From JBJYIN01 sp046237015 (GTDB taxonomy: Bacteria > Pseudomonadota > Gammaproteobacteria > Enterobacterales > Enterobacteriaceae): a stretch of 64,000 nucleotides of DNA. The notes beneath the pieces are model-generated. The model made no database searches and was not told the DNA's origin. It saw only the letters and a program-made list of their open reading frames with translations. The position numbers were made by a program, and so were the translations under genes. The DNA lies in assembly GCF_046237015.1 (NCBI RefSeq), contig NZ_JBJYIN010000003.1:62001-126000 (forward strand). Reading direction: 5' to 3'. Shown one piece after another: positions 6,990 through 17,183 of this stretch (the first letter of the stretch is position 1; each line of letters opens with the position of its first letter).

Positions 6990-7820
6990 TCAGAATTTGA
7001 TACTTTTACGTCGCGTCAGCCAGGCACCAACAAATTCGGGTACAACCGTACTGGCTGGACCGTAAATTTTTTCATCAAACTGGCTTTCGACCTGACTCGG
7101 TTCCAGATTCAACTCAAGCGTATAAGCGCCATGCGCATGTGCTTCATGCACAAAGCCTGCCGCCGGATAAACATGTCCAGACGTACCAATCGCAATAAAA
7201 TAATCCGCCTGTGACAGCGCCTGATAAATTTTGTCCATATACAGCGGCATTTCACCAAACCAGACAACATGCGGACGCAACGCGGCTGGAAACTGACAAC
7301 AGTGGCAGCGTTCATCGGCAGAGAGATCGTCACTCCAGTCAAATACCTGACCGCTCTGGCAACAACGCACTTTCAACAACTCGCCATGCATATGAATGAC
7401 TCGCTGACTGCCTGCTCGCTCGTGCAGGTTATCAATATTTTGAGTGATCAGTTGAAAGTTATCCCCCAGCATCGCCTCCAGATTAGCCAATGCCAGATGC
7501 GCCGCATTAGGCACAATCTCCGGCTGCTGAAGCTGTCGGCGCCGAGCATTGTAGAAAGCCTGCACCAACTGGGGATCGCGTTTAAAACCTTCAGGCGTGG
7601 CAACATCTTCGACGCGATGCTCTTCCCACAGGCCATCTGCGGCCCGAAAGGTACGAATTCCCGACTCAGCGGAAATACCTGCGCCGGTCAACACAACAAC
7701 ACGTGGTTTTTTCACTTCACTCGCCGCCAGATAATCTCGATGAAAGATACGAGCACGCAGGCGCTGCTGACGCATACGTTTCCCTTTATGAAAACGTCCT
7801 AACCGTTGGTGCGTATGCAT
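6990..7820 (-). CDS. cobB: NAD-dependent protein deacylase CobB (sirtuin)
   Basis: Class III sirtuin that removes acetyl and succinyl groups from lysines, producing O-acyl-ADP-ribose; substrates in enterics include acetyl-CoA synthetase. Visible features are the NAD-binding GAGISAESGIRTFR, the QNIDNLHERAG motif, the catalytic histidine in HMHGELL, and zinc ligands in VRCCQSG and CHCCQF. The basic N-terminal extension of about 37 residues matches the long E. coli isoform; the ATG at 7820 has AGGAG. The second gene after nagK, 10 bases downstream, as in E. coli lolCDE-nagK-cobB. Length 276 residues is normal. Confidence 0.96.
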   Translation of the reverse strand: MHTHQRLGRFHKGKRMRQQRLRARIFHRDYLAASEVKKPRVVVLTGAGISAESGIRTFRAADGLWEEHRVEDVATPEGFKRDPQLVQAFYNARRRQLQQPEIVPNAAHLALANLEAMLGDNFQLITQNIDNLHERAGSQRVIHMHGELLKVRCCQSGQVFDWSDDLSADERCHCCQFPAALRPHVVWFGEMPLYMDKIYQALSQADYFIAIGTSGHVYPAAGFVHEAHAHGAYTLELNLEPSQVESQFDEKIYGPASTVVPEFVGAWLTRRKSIKF

Positions 7821-7830
7821 ATTTCTCCTG

Positions 7831-8745
7831 CTAGTTATCCATTAAGTGTAACAGAGCCGCACCACGAACGCCGCCAGCGTCGCCATAACGCGCTTTTTCT
7901 ATCCGTGGCAATTTGGCAATCGGTAACAACCGCGAAGGTAGACGGGCAGGTAATATCTGATAAATTTCATCAAAATTTGATAATCCGCCCCCCAGTACCA
8001 GCAAATGCGGATCAAAAATAGTCAATAAATTTCCCAGACAGGCCGCCAGTAAATCCATGAAACGATCGACAAAAGCCAATGCCTTCTCTTCCCCGCCGCG
8101 ATAGTGCCTGATGATGGTAACCGCAGGAAGGTTCTCTTGATAAAAATGTGAATACAGCCACTCGAATCCACGTCCGGAAATATAATTTTCGATACAACCA
8201 GACTGACCACAGCCGCACTTAACACGAGGAATATCCGTTCCAACAATATCCAGTGCGTCGATCGGCAATCGAAAATGGCCGAACTCACCCGTCATACCGT
8301 TATATCCGTCAATCGGACGCCCATTGGCAACGATGCCACCACCTACACCGGTACCCAATATCATCCCCAAAACAATGGGGTAAGCGCGGAACTCTGCATG
8401 CCAGGCTTCCGACAAGACAAAACAGTTGGCATCGTTATTAATACGAATTTCACGCTGCAACACGTGCCCCAAATCCGCACCCAGCGGGCGTCCCATCGTC
8501 GCTGGTAAATTAGCCGTAAACAGCTCGCCACGATCGCCTGAAGGCATCCCCGGCACGCCAATACCAACATGCCCCGCCGTCCCGCTCAATGCATCGGCTT
8601 CTTTAACCATCGAGACAAGCGTGTTGATTAACTCATCGTAATTATCACGTGGCGTGGGCACTCGCTTTTGCCACACTTTATTCAGTTCGGCATCAAACAC
8701 GCCCAGTTCAATTTTTGTGCCACCCATGTCGAAACCGTAATACAT
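7831..8745 (-). CDS. nagK: N-acetyl-D-glucosamine kinase
   Basis: ROK-family kinase that phosphorylates GlcNAc released during peptidoglycan recycling. The phosphate loop FDMGGTKIELG is at the N-terminus. The ROK zinc site CGCGQSGCIENYISG is near residue 177, and the sugar-binding INNDANCF with its catalytic aspartate precedes it. At 304 residues it matches E. coli NagK (303). It lies 58 bases downstream of lolE and 10 bases upstream of cobB in one direction. The link with nagZ elsewhere in the window is functional, both acting on murein turnover products. Confidence 0.95.
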   Translation of the reverse strand: MYYGFDMGGTKIELGVFDAELNKVWQKRVPTPRDNYDELINTLVSMVKEADALSGTAGHVGIGVPGMPSGDRGELFTANLPATMGRPLGADLGHVLQREIRINNDANCFVLSEAWHAEFRAYPIVLGMILGTGVGGGIVANGRPIDGYNGMTGEFGHFRLPIDALDIVGTDIPRVKCGCGQSGCIENYISGRGFEWLYSHFYQENLPAVTIIRHYRGGEEKALAFVDRFMDLLAACLGNLLTIFDPHLLVLGGGLSNFDEIYQILPARLPSRLLPIAKLPRIEKARYGDAGGVRGAALLHLMDN

Positions 8746-8803
8746 AACTGCTCCTTAATGGATGATGAGACGCCGATGACGCCCTTCTACGCGGTGATAA
8801 AAG

Positions 8804-10051
8804 CTATTGCCCACTCAGCACTCTGGCCGGATCGATACGACTCGCCCGACGAGCCGGGTACCAGCTGGCGATCAGACTCAACACCAGTGCGGTTATCAAC
8901 ACACTGACAACATCCGTGATATGCAATTCCGATGGTAGAAAATCAATAAAATAAATATCGCCCGATAAAAAGCGATGTCCAATTAACGACTCAATACCAC
9001 TGATAATGTTCGTCAATTGCAATGTCAGGATCACACCCGCAATCACACCGCTCACACTTCCCAGCAATCCTGCTAACAAGCCATACCAGACAAATATAGC
9101 GCGGATCAGACCATCCGGTGCACCCAGCGTCCGTAATACCGCAATATCACTGCTTTTATCTTTTACAGCCATCACCAGCGTAGAAACAATATTAAAACAG
9201 GCCACGCCGATCACCAGAACCATCGCCAGATACATGATGGTTCTGATCATCTGGATATCGCGATACATATAGCCATAACTACCGATCCAGCTACGAATCT
9301 TGACATAGGCATTGGTCACTTCTCCGGCATCGCGTACCAATTTATTAGCGGAAAACGCATCGTCCACTTTGATCGCGATACCCGTCACGCTGCTCCCCAT
9401 ATCCAGATATTGTTGCGCGTCGGCTAGCGGCACCAGAGCCAGACTGTGATCTAGCTGCCCGCTTAATTGTAAAACGCCGCTAACATGAAGGCGAATACGC
9501 TTAGGCTGCATCAGCCGCATTTCAGGATCGCTATTGGGGATCATCACGGTAACCCAATCCCCTTCTTTAACATTCAACGCGTTGGCGACACCCTGACCAA
9601 TAATGACCTGCTGTTTGCCAGCCTGAAAATGCTGCCAGGCATTATTGGCGACAAACGACGGCAATGCACTCAGACGGCTCTCTTGCTGCGGATCGACACC
9701 ATTAACCTGAATCGCTCGCAAGTTAGCCCCATTCTCCAACAACCCGGTAAAATGGATATACGGCGCGGCCGCGGCCACGCCCGGCACATCTTCTATTTTT
9801 GGCAACAGCGACTGCCATCCGTCAAAAGGCTGGTTAATCGGTTCGATTTCTCCATGAGGCACAACCGCCAGAATGCGGTTATTCAACTCCCGTTCGAAAC
9901 CATTCATGGCACTCAGGCCGACGATCAATACCGCAACGCCCAGCGCGATACCGACGGTAGAAATGACTGAAATCAGCGAAACCATGCCACCACGACGACG
10001 GCCGCGGCTGAAACGCAGACCAATCCGCAAGGAAAGCGGAGGAAATGTCAT
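8804..10051 (-). CDS. lolE: lipoprotein-releasing system permease LolE
   Basis: One of the two different permeases of LolCDE, which extracts outer-membrane-destined lipoproteins from the inner membrane and hands them to LolA. The protein has an N-terminal transmembrane helix, a periplasmic domain of about 200 residues and three C-terminal helices (FtsX/MacB-type). It shows the family signature SLISVISTVGIALGVAVLIV near the start and ASWYPARRASRIDPARVL at the end. Length 415 matches E. coli (414). Its ATG overlaps the lolD stop by one base, indicating coupling. Essential in enterics. Confidence 0.96.
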   Translation of the reverse strand: MTFPPLSLRIGLRFSRGRRRGGMVSLISVISTVGIALGVAVLIVGLSAMNGFERELNNRILAVVPHGEIEPINQPFDGWQSLLPKIEDVPGVAAAAPYIHFTGLLENGANLRAIQVNGVDPQQESRLSALPSFVANNAWQHFQAGKQQVIIGQGVANALNVKEGDWVTVMIPNSDPEMRLMQPKRIRLHVSGVLQLSGQLDHSLALVPLADAQQYLDMGSSVTGIAIKVDDAFSANKLVRDAGEVTNAYVKIRSWIGSYGYMYRDIQMIRTIMYLAMVLVIGVACFNIVSTLVMAVKDKSSDIAVLRTLGAPDGLIRAIFVWYGLLAGLLGSVSGVIAGVILTLQLTNIISGIESLIGHRFLSGDIYFIDFLPSELHITDVVSVLITALVLSLIASWYPARRASRIDPARVLSGQ

Positions 10052-10755
10052 TACCTCACTCCCATCAATGTCAGTTCCTGCTGTAACTGTCCATCCCGCA
10101 TCTCTAGCTGGCGTCCCAACCGCCTTGCCAGTTGCAGATCATGCGTTACCACAAGAAACGCCGTTCCCTGCCTCACATTTAATTCGCCCAGCAATTCAAA
10201 AATCGTATCCGTGGTACGTTGATCAAGATTACCGGTAGGCTCATCCGCCAACACCAGTGACGGACTATTGACCAACGCTCTGGCTATGGCGACACGCTGA
10301 CGTTCGCCACCAGACAGTTCCGATGATCGATGATGAACTCGCGCCTCCAACCCTACGGCAGCCAGCATTTCTCTGGCCTTATCCTGCGCCTGCGCGGTGG
10401 GAACATTGCCAATCAACAAGGGCATCGCCACATTTTCTAACGCGGTAAAATCTGGCAGTAAATGGTGAAACTGGTAAATAAACCCCAGTTCATGATTACG
10501 CAACTCAGATTTGGCTCCCGAAGATAGCTGATTCAGCGATTGTCCTTTAAAAATGACATCACCCGACGTTGGCGCATCCAACCCGCCTAGCAGATGCAGT
10601 AACGTACTTTTCCCCGATCCCGAACTTCCGACGATAGCCATCATCTCACCGCTGCGCATTTCAAAGGTCACATTTCGCAGCACATCCGTTGACAACTTTC
10701 CTTCCTGATAACGCTTACACAGGTTATTGCACTGCAATAACAGTAGATCATTCAT
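10051..10755 (-). CDS. lolD: lipoprotein-releasing system ATPase LolD
   Basis: ATPase of the LolCDE complex. It carries Walker A GSSGSGKST near residue 42, the Lol-specific helix region downstream, ABC signature LSGGERQRVAIARA and Walker B LVLADEPTGNLD. Its 234 residues equal the usual length. It overlaps lolC by 8 bases and lolE by one, so the three genes form a tightly coupled operon with order lolC-lolD-lolE. It could in principle be another MacB-type ATPase, but the flanking LolC/LolE permeases settle the assignment. Confidence 0.97.
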   Translation of the reverse strand: MNDLLLLQCNNLCKRYQEGKLSTDVLRNVTFEMRSGEMMAIVGSSGSGKSTLLHLLGGLDAPTSGDVIFKGQSLNQLSSGAKSELRNHELGFIYQFHHLLPDFTALENVAMPLLIGNVPTAQAQDKAREMLAAVGLEARVHHRSSELSGGERQRVAIARALVNSPSLVLADEPTGNLDQRTTDTIFELLGELNVRQGTAFLVVTHDLQLARRLGRQLEMRDGQLQQELTLMGVR

Positions 10756-11950
10756 AACGTAAAGCCTCTGCGGGGTGAACGGCGGCGGCGCGCCAGGATG
10801 GATAAAGTGTGGACAGCAATGCGATCAGCATGGCGCTTAAAACAATCACCACCACCTGAAACGGATCAATAGCAACCGGTAACGCCGCTCCACCCATCAG
10901 CAATCCTAACATTGGCATCAGCGTATTAAGTTGACTGGCGAATAGTACGCCCAATAACGCGCCCAGCAATGCCCCAACGACACCAGCACTTCCCCCCTGT
11001 ACCATAAAAACGGCCATAATCTGGCGCTGTGTTAATCCTTGCGTTTGCAGAATCGCAACCTCGCCTTGTTTCTCCATCACCAGCAGCCCCAGTGAAGTAA
11101 TAATATTGAACGCGGCAACGGCAATAATCAGGCTCAGCAGCAGACCCATCATATTTTTTTCCATCCGAACCGCTTGAAAAAGTTCACCTTTTCGTTCACG
11201 CCAGTCTTTCCATACTGTGCCGGTTGGCAATGTTTGGCGACTCAGCACATCCACCGTCAACGGTTTATCCAACCATAAACGCCAGCCGGTGATATTCCCT
11301 ATGGGGTAACGCATCAAACGCGAGGCATCCTGCTGATTGACCAGCAGTTGATATCCATCGACTTCACTGTTCGACGCAAACGTCCCCGCGACCGTGAAAA
11401 TACGCTGACTGGGAATGCGCCCCATCGGCGTCAGTTGACTTGCACTCGGTACCATCAAACGTAACTGATCGCCACGCCTCACCCCTAATTGAGAAGCCAG
11501 CAGTTCGCCTAAAATGGCCTGATATTCCCCCGGTTGCAGCGTTTGCTGTTTGACATTAACCAGATAGCGGGATAGCGGTTCATGTTCTTCCGGATCGATG
11601 CCCAGCATCACGCCGACAGAGACGCTACGGGCACTCTGTAGCACCACTTCTCCGGTCGTTAAGGGCAAAATTCGCTGTACGCCCGTGAGCGAACTCAGCG
11701 TGGAAGCCGGCATGGTTTGAGGATCGAGCGATCCCTGCGACGTGGTGACCAACGCCTGTGGCATCAGCCCCAGAATATTGTTCTCCAACTCGCGCTCAAA
11801 CCCATTCATCACAGAAAGCACGGTGACCAGCGCCATTACGCCAAGCGTGATGCCAATCGCCGATAGCCAAGAGACAAACCGCCCGAAGCGGTCTGATGCG
11901 CGCCCACGCATATAGCGCAAGCCAATAAATAATGCGACAGGTTGATACAT
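10748..11950 (-). CDS. lolC: lipoprotein-releasing system permease LolC
   Basis: Second permease of LolCDE; in E. coli LolC recruits the chaperone LolA through its periplasmic domain. Topology as in LolE: one N-terminal helix, a large periplasmic domain and three C-terminal helices. Signature stretches are IGLRYMRGRASDRFGRFVSW at the N-terminus and LYPSWRAAAVHPAEALRYE at the end. At 400 residues it matches E. coli (399). First gene of the operon, divergent from mfd with 137 bases between them, which must hold both promoters. No clear operator was seen there. Confidence 0.96.
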   Translation of the reverse strand: MYQPVALFIGLRYMRGRASDRFGRFVSWLSAIGITLGVMALVTVLSVMNGFERELENNILGLMPQALVTTSQGSLDPQTMPASTLSSLTGVQRILPLTTGEVVLQSARSVSVGVMLGIDPEEHEPLSRYLVNVKQQTLQPGEYQAILGELLASQLGVRRGDQLRLMVPSASQLTPMGRIPSQRIFTVAGTFASNSEVDGYQLLVNQQDASRLMRYPIGNITGWRLWLDKPLTVDVLSRQTLPTGTVWKDWRERKGELFQAVRMEKNMMGLLLSLIIAVAAFNIITSLGLLVMEKQGEVAILQTQGLTQRQIMAVFMVQGGSAGVVGALLGALLGVLFASQLNTLMPMLGLLMGGAALPVAIDPFQVVVIVLSAMLIALLSTLYPSWRAAAVHPAEALRYE

Positions 11951-12087
11951 GAAATCCGTCTGGATAAGGTTGCTAAAGCAAAGTGAACAAGGATAATAAA
12001 GGGTAGTATCGCTTTATGGAACCCTAACACCCTCACTCTCCGGCTTTTTATTAGCGGGTACCGGGGTCGAGACCTGATAATCAGATT

Positions 12088-15000
12088 ATGCCTGAACAAT
12101 ATCGTTATTCCTTGCCGCACAAAGCGGGTGAGCAACGCCTGCTAGGTCAGCTAACCGGCGCAGCCTGCGCCGTCGAGTGCGCCGAGATTGTTGAACGCCA
12201 CCAGGGGCTGGTCGTTCTTATTACGCCTGATATGCAAAATGCACTGCGCTTACGCGATGAAATACAGCAATTTACCGAGCTCAGTGTCACGACCCTGCCC
12301 GATTGGGAAACGTTACCTTACGACAGTTTTTCTCCCCATCAGGAAATCATTTCAAACCGACTCGCGACGTTATACCAGCTTCCTCATATGACGCGAGGCG
12401 TTCTGGTGTTACCCGTCAACACGCTGATGCAGCGCGTATGCCCTCATGCATTCCTGCACGGCCATGCGCTCATGTTGAAAAAAGGGCAGCACTTATCACG
12501 CGATAAACTGCGTACCCAGCTAGAACAGGCCGGCTATCGCAGCGTGGATCAGGTCATGGAACATGGGGAATACGCAACCCGTGGAGCACTGCTGGACCTT
12601 TTCCCAATGGGAAGCGAAGAGCCCTATCGTATTGATTTTTTTGATGACGAAATCGATAGCCTGCGTTTGTTCGATGTCGATTCACAGCGAACGCTGAACG
12701 AAGTTCCCCTGATTGAATTGTTGCCTGCACACGAATTTCCCACCGATAAAAATGCCATCGAATGTTTTCGCAGCCAGTGGCGTGAACAATTTGAGGTACG
12801 GCGTGACGCTGAGCATATTTATCAACAGGTGAGTAAGAGTACCTGGCCGGCTGGGATCGAGTATTGGCAACCGCTATTTTTCAATCAGCCGCTACCCGCG
12901 CTGTTCAGCTATTTCCCTGAAAACACGTTGATTGTTAACAGCGGTGATCTACAGCAAGGTGCTGAACGTTTCTGGCAGGACATTGGACAGCGATTTGAGA
13001 GCCGTCGGGTTGATCCGATGCGACCGCTTTTGCCACCGGACTCACTGTGGTTGCGTGTCGATATGCTGTTTTCCGAGTTAAAAAACTGGCCGCGAGTACA
13101 GTTACGTACCGAGACCCTGCCGGAAAAAGCGTCACATGTGAATCTAGGCTATCTTCCCCTGCCAGATCTGGCGGTTCAGCCTCAGCAAAAAGCGCCACTG
13201 GACGCATTACGCCGTTTTATCGAACAATTTTTCAGCGAACAACATGAAGGGCAAATTATTTTTTCCGTTGAGAGTGAAGGCCGACGGGAAACGCTTCAGG
13301 AGTTGTTGGCGCGGATTAAGCTAAATCCCACCGCCATTGCAACCTTGGGGCAAGCTCAGCATCGCGGAACCAGTTTGGTTATCGGTGCCAGCGAGCATGG
13401 CTTTATTGATACGCTACGGCAGCGCGCATTCATCTGCGAAAGCGACCTCTTAGGCGAACGCATTAGCCGCCGTCGTCAAGATAATCGGCGTACCATCAAC
13501 ACCGATACCTTGATTCGCAATCTGGCAGAGCTTCGTCCGGGCCAGCCCGTTGTCCATCTTGAACACGGCGTGGGACGTTATGTTGGTTTGACGACGCTGG
13601 AAGCTGGTGGAATTCAGGCCGAATACCTGATCTTGACCTACGCCGGAGAAGATAAACTGTATGTCCCGGTATCATCGCTGCATCTCATTAGCCGTTATGC
13701 GGGTGGCGCGGATGAAAATGCGCCATTGCATAAACTGGGTGGTGACGCCTGGTCCCGCGCTCGTCAGAAAGCGGCGGAAAAAGTGCGCGATGTCGCCGCA
13801 GAGTTGCTGGATATTTATGCTCAGCGTGCGGTTAAAAGCGGTTTTGCCTTTAAGCATGACAAAGAACAATATCAGCTTTTCTGCGCGAGCTTCCCTTTTG
13901 AAACGACGCCCGATCAGGCGCAAGCCATTAATGCGGTGCTGAGCGACATGTGCCAACCGTTGGCCATGGATCGGCTGGTATGCGGCGACGTGGGATTTGG
14001 TAAAACCGAAGTGGCGATGCGCGCCGCGTTTCTGGCCATAGAGAATCATAAGCAGGTGGCGGTTCTGGTTCCTACCACGCTGCTGGCTCAGCAACATTAT
14101 GATAATTTCCGCGACCGTTTTGCCAATTGGCCGGTAAAAATCGAAATGATCTCCCGTTTCCGTAGCGCTCGCGAACAAACACAGATTTTGTCAGAAACGC
14201 AGGAAGGCAAAGTCGATATTCTGATCGGAACACATAAGCTGCTGCAAAGTGACGTCAACTGGCACGATCTTGGGCTACTGATCGTCGATGAAGAACACCG
14301 TTTCGGTGTGCGTCATAAAGAACGTATCAAAGCAATGCGAGCAAATGTGGATATTCTGACGCTCACCGCCACACCGATTCCGCGCACGCTGAATATGGCC
14401 ATGAGCGGCATGCGCGATCTCTCGATCATCGCAACGCCTCCCGCTCGCCGTCTGGCGGTAAAAACCTTTGTGCGTGAATACGATAATCTAGTGGTGCGCG
14501 AGGCTATTCTGCGTGAAGTGCTGCGCGGTGGTCAGGTTTATTATCTCTACAACGATGTGGAGAATATCGAAAAAGCCGCCCAGCGATTGGCAGAACTGGT
14601 GCCAGAAGCGCGTATCACCATTGGTCATGGGCAAATGCGTGAACGCGATCTGGAACGAGTGATGAATGATTTCCACCATCAACGTTTCAACGTGCTGGTT
14701 TGCACCACCATTATCGAAACTGGGATTGATATCCCCAGTGCCAATACCATCATTATCGAACGTGCCGATCATTTCGGACTCGCACAGCTACACCAACTTC
14801 GTGGCCGCGTTGGGCGTTCATACCATCAGGCCTATGCCTATCTGCTGACCCCCAATCCCAAGGCCATGAGTACCGATGCACACAAGCGTCTGGAAGCGAT
14901 TGCATCGTTGGAAGATCTCGGCGCAGGTTTTGCACTGGCAACTCACGATTTAGAAATTCGTGGGGCAGGCGAATTACTGGGTGAAGATCAGAGTGGACAA

Positions 15001-15552
15001 ATGACCAGCGTCGGTTTCTCTCTGTATATGGAACTGCTGGAAAGTGCCGTTGATGCGTTGAAAGCAGGACGTGAGCCTTCATTGGAAGACTTGGTCAATA
15101 GCCAGACTGACGTTGAACTACGTTTACCTGCCCTGCTACCTGACGATTTCATCCCCGACGTGAATACCCGTTTATCCTTTTACAAACGAATTGCCAGTGC
15201 AAAAAACACCGGTGAACTGGATGAACTGAAAGTCGAACTGATTGATCGTTTCGGCAAGCTACCCGATGCGACACGTCACCTGTTGCAGATCGCCGTATTA
15301 CGACAGCAGGCACAATCGCTGGGCATCAAGCGTATTGAAGGTAACGAAAAAGGCGGGTTTATCGAGTTTAGCGATAAAAATCGCGTCGATCCTTCTCATT
15401 TGATTGGCTTGTTACAACGTGATCCCAAAACTTATCGGCTGGATGGCCCGGCACGTCTGAAATTTATTGCAGATCTCAGCGCCCGACCACAACGTATTGA
15501 GTTTATCGGATTGTTATTGACCAACATGGCCCAACACACGCTCGCCGCCTGA
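12088..15552 (+). CDS. mfd: transcription-repair coupling factor Mfd
   Basis: DNA translocase that removes RNA polymerase stalled at lesions and recruits UvrA. The N-terminal third is the UvrB-like, non-helicase region (ending in residues near 345). An RNA-polymerase-interaction segment around LEHGVGRYVGL follows. The RecG-like motor then shows Walker A GDVGFGKTEVAMRAAF, DEEH box LLIVDEEHRFGV, and TATPIPRTLNMAMSGMRD; the TRCF domain closes the protein. At 1154 residues it is six longer than E. coli. The start ATG has only a weak ribosome site. Divergent from lolC, followed by a hairpin. Confidence 0.98.
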   Translation: MPEQYRYSLPHKAGEQRLLGQLTGAACAVECAEIVERHQGLVVLITPDMQNALRLRDEIQQFTELSVTTLPDWETLPYDSFSPHQEIISNRLATLYQLPHMTRGVLVLPVNTLMQRVCPHAFLHGHALMLKKGQHLSRDKLRTQLEQAGYRSVDQVMEHGEYATRGALLDLFPMGSEEPYRIDFFDDEIDSLRLFDVDSQRTLNEVPLIELLPAHEFPTDKNAIECFRSQWREQFEVRRDAEHIYQQVSKSTWPAGIEYWQPLFFNQPLPALFSYFPENTLIVNSGDLQQGAERFWQDIGQRFESRRVDPMRPLLPPDSLWLRVDMLFSELKNWPRVQLRTETLPEKASHVNLGYLPLPDLAVQPQQKAPLDALRRFIEQFFSEQHEGQIIFSVESEGRRETLQELLARIKLNPTAIATLGQAQHRGTSLVIGASEHGFIDTLRQRAFICESDLLGERISRRRQDNRRTINTDTLIRNLAELRPGQPVVHLEHGVGRYVGLTTLEAGGIQAEYLILTYAGEDKLYVPVSSLHLISRYAGGADENAPLHKLGGDAWSRARQKAAEKVRDVAAELLDIYAQRAVKSGFAFKHDKEQYQLFCASFPFETTPDQAQAINAVLSDMCQPLAMDRLVCGDVGFGKTEVAMRAAFLAIENHKQVAVLVPTTLLAQQHYDNFRDRFANWPVKIEMISRFRSAREQTQILSETQEGKVDILIGTHKLLQSDVNWHDLGLLIVDEEHRFGVRHKERIKAMRANVDILTLTATPIPRTLNMAMSGMRDLSIIATPPARRLAVKTFVREYDNLVVREAILREVLRGGQVYYLYNDVENIEKAAQRLAELVPEARITIGHGQMRERDLERVMNDFHHQRFNVLVCTTIIETGIDIPSANTIIIERADHFGLAQLHQLRGRVGRSYHQAYAYLLTPNPKAMSTDAHKRLEAIASLEDLGAGFALATHDLEIRGAGELLGEDQSGQMTSVGFSLYMELLESAVDALKAGREPSLEDLVNSQTDVELRLPALLPDDFIPDVNTRLSFYKRIASAKNTGELDELKVELIDRFGKLPDATRHLLQIAVLRQQAQSLGIKRIEGNEKGGFIEFSDKNRVDPSHLIGLLQRDPKTYRLDGPARLKFIADLSARPQRIEFIGLLLTNMAQHTLAA

Positions 15553-15616
15553 TACCGGAGAGCATCGTTTCGCTATGACAAAGTAAGACGAGTCCAGTGA
15601 AATAGACGATGATCAG

Positions 15617-15638
15617 TGGCTACCTGACACGGTAGCCA
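15617..15638 (+). terminator. hairpin after mfd
   Basis: TGGCTACC, six-base loop, GGTAGCCA, 65 bases after the mfd stop and before yegD. There is no long T tract (AAATCT follows), so termination may be weak or the stem may protect the transcript end. Confidence 0.45.
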
Positions 15639-15722
15639 AATCTAATACGACTTATCTTCTTTACATGTCCTGCGATAACACAGTAAAGTCGCCAGCCTTT
15701 TTCGTGGCATGGGATCATCAGG

Positions 15723-17075
15723 ATGTTTATAGGCTTTGACTACGGCACTGCAAATTGTTCTGTCGCAGTAATGAATGCAGGCACACCACAACTCCTACCA
15801 TTGGAAAACCAATCGCCTTATCTGTCTTCCCTACTTTGCGCCCCCACGCGAGAAGCAGTCAGCGAGTGGCTGTGGCGCCATCATCAGGTCAATGCTGAAG
15901 GTGAAACAGCGCAACTGCTAAAACGTGCTATTGGCTATAATCGCGATGAAGATATTCATGTACATCTCGATAGCGTAAAGTTTGGGCAGGCGGCGCTACA
16001 CCAATATATCAATGACCCGGAAGATACCTGGTTTGTCAAATCCCCCAAATCCTTCCTTGGTGCCGTTGGCCTAAAGCCTCAGCAAATTGCGCTATTTGAA
16101 GATCTGGTCTGTGCCATGATGCAGCATATTCGCCAACAGGCAGAACAATGCGTTGGAAAATCCATTCGGCAAGCGGTGATTGGTCGTCCAATCAATTTCC
16201 AAAGTACCGGGGGAGAAGAAGCCAATCAACAGGCTCAAGGTATACTCGATCGCGCGGCCCATCGTGCCGGATTTGAACACATCGAGTTCCAATTTGAGCC
16301 CGTTGCCGCCGGACTAGACTTCGAATCCACATTGCATAAAGAAACGCGGGTGCTGGTGGTGGATATCGGCGGTGGGACGACCGATTGTTCAATGTTACTG
16401 ATGGGACCATTATGGCACCAGAAGCATGACCGTAGCCAAAGTCTGTTAGGACATAGCGGCTGCCGGGTTGGCGGTAACGATCTTGATATTATGCTCGCAT
16501 TTAAACAGTTAATGCCGCTGCTGGGAATGAATGGCGAAACCGAAAAAGGCATTGCACTGCCCATGATGACATGGTGGAACGCGGTAGCAATTAACGATAT
16601 TCCAGCACAGACCGAATTCTACAGCACGGCATGTCGCACGTTGATTAATGAAATGATTCGGGATGCCCGACATCCAGAACAAATCAAACATTTGTTAACC
16701 GTCTGGCAACAACGATTAAGCTATCGGCTGGTACAACAGGCTGAAGAATGCAAGATCACGCTCTCTGACTCGCCGGAAACCATGGCTGATTTGCATTTCA
16801 TTGCGCCAAATCTCACCACTGCAATAACCACTGATGAGTTGAATACGGCGATCAGTCCACCGTTACTGCGTATTCAGCAGCAAATCACACAGGCACTCGA
16901 GTCCAGCCAAACGCAACCCGATGTCATCTACCTAACAGGCGGTAGTGCCCGTTCCCCTATGTTAAAACAGGCGATATCTCAGTTGTTACCCACGATCCCC
17001 ATTGCCAGTGGTGACGATTTCGGCTCCGTTACCGCCGGGTTAGCACGCTGGGCCGCGATCATGTTCAGAGCATGA
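15723..17075 (+). CDS. yegD: Hsp70-like protein YegD
   Basis: Actin/Hsp70-fold ATPase of uncertain function. The N-terminal phosphate loop MFIGFDYGTANCSVAVMN, the second phosphate motif VLVVDIGGGTTDCSM near residue 205 and the adenosine motif VIYLTGGSARSPML near 400 define the nucleotide-binding domain. At 450 residues it lacks the substrate-binding domain of DnaK, typical for YegD. In E. coli yegD is not in this neighbourhood, so its place between mfd and ycfJ is a local rearrangement. Convergent with ycfJ. The function is genuinely unknown; a chaperone role is inferred from the fold. Confidence 0.93.
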   Translation: MFIGFDYGTANCSVAVMNAGTPQLLPLENQSPYLSSLLCAPTREAVSEWLWRHHQVNAEGETAQLLKRAIGYNRDEDIHVHLDSVKFGQAALHQYINDPEDTWFVKSPKSFLGAVGLKPQQIALFEDLVCAMMQHIRQQAEQCVGKSIRQAVIGRPINFQSTGGEEANQQAQGILDRAAHRAGFEHIEFQFEPVAAGLDFESTLHKETRVLVVDIGGGTTDCSMLLMGPLWHQKHDRSQSLLGHSGCRVGGNDLDIMLAFKQLMPLLGMNGETEKGIALPMMTWWNAVAINDIPAQTEFYSTACRTLINEMIRDARHPEQIKHLLTVWQQRLSYRLVQQAEECKITLSDSPETMADLHFIAPNLTTAITTDELNTAISPPLLRIQQQITQALESSQTQPDVIYLTGGSARSPMLKQAISQLLPTIPIASGDDFGSVTAGLARWAAIMFRA

Positions 17076-17108
17076 TCCCTCTTTCTTCTTCGCGCATAGA
17101 AAGCAGAA

Positions 17109-17142
17109 AGCCGCGAGAAACACATTCTGGTTTCTCGCGGCT
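17109..17142. terminator. hairpin between convergent yegD and ycfJ
   Basis: AGCCGCGAGAAAC pairs perfectly with GTTTCTCGCGGCT around an eight-base loop, a 13-bp stem. It is placed 34 bases after yegD and 42 bases before the end of ycfJ, so it can serve both convergent transcripts, although neither side has a long T run. Confidence 0.6.
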
Positions 17143-17183
17143 CGATTAAACAGTGTCAGCGCAAAGGAAATCAGCCGAAGCGA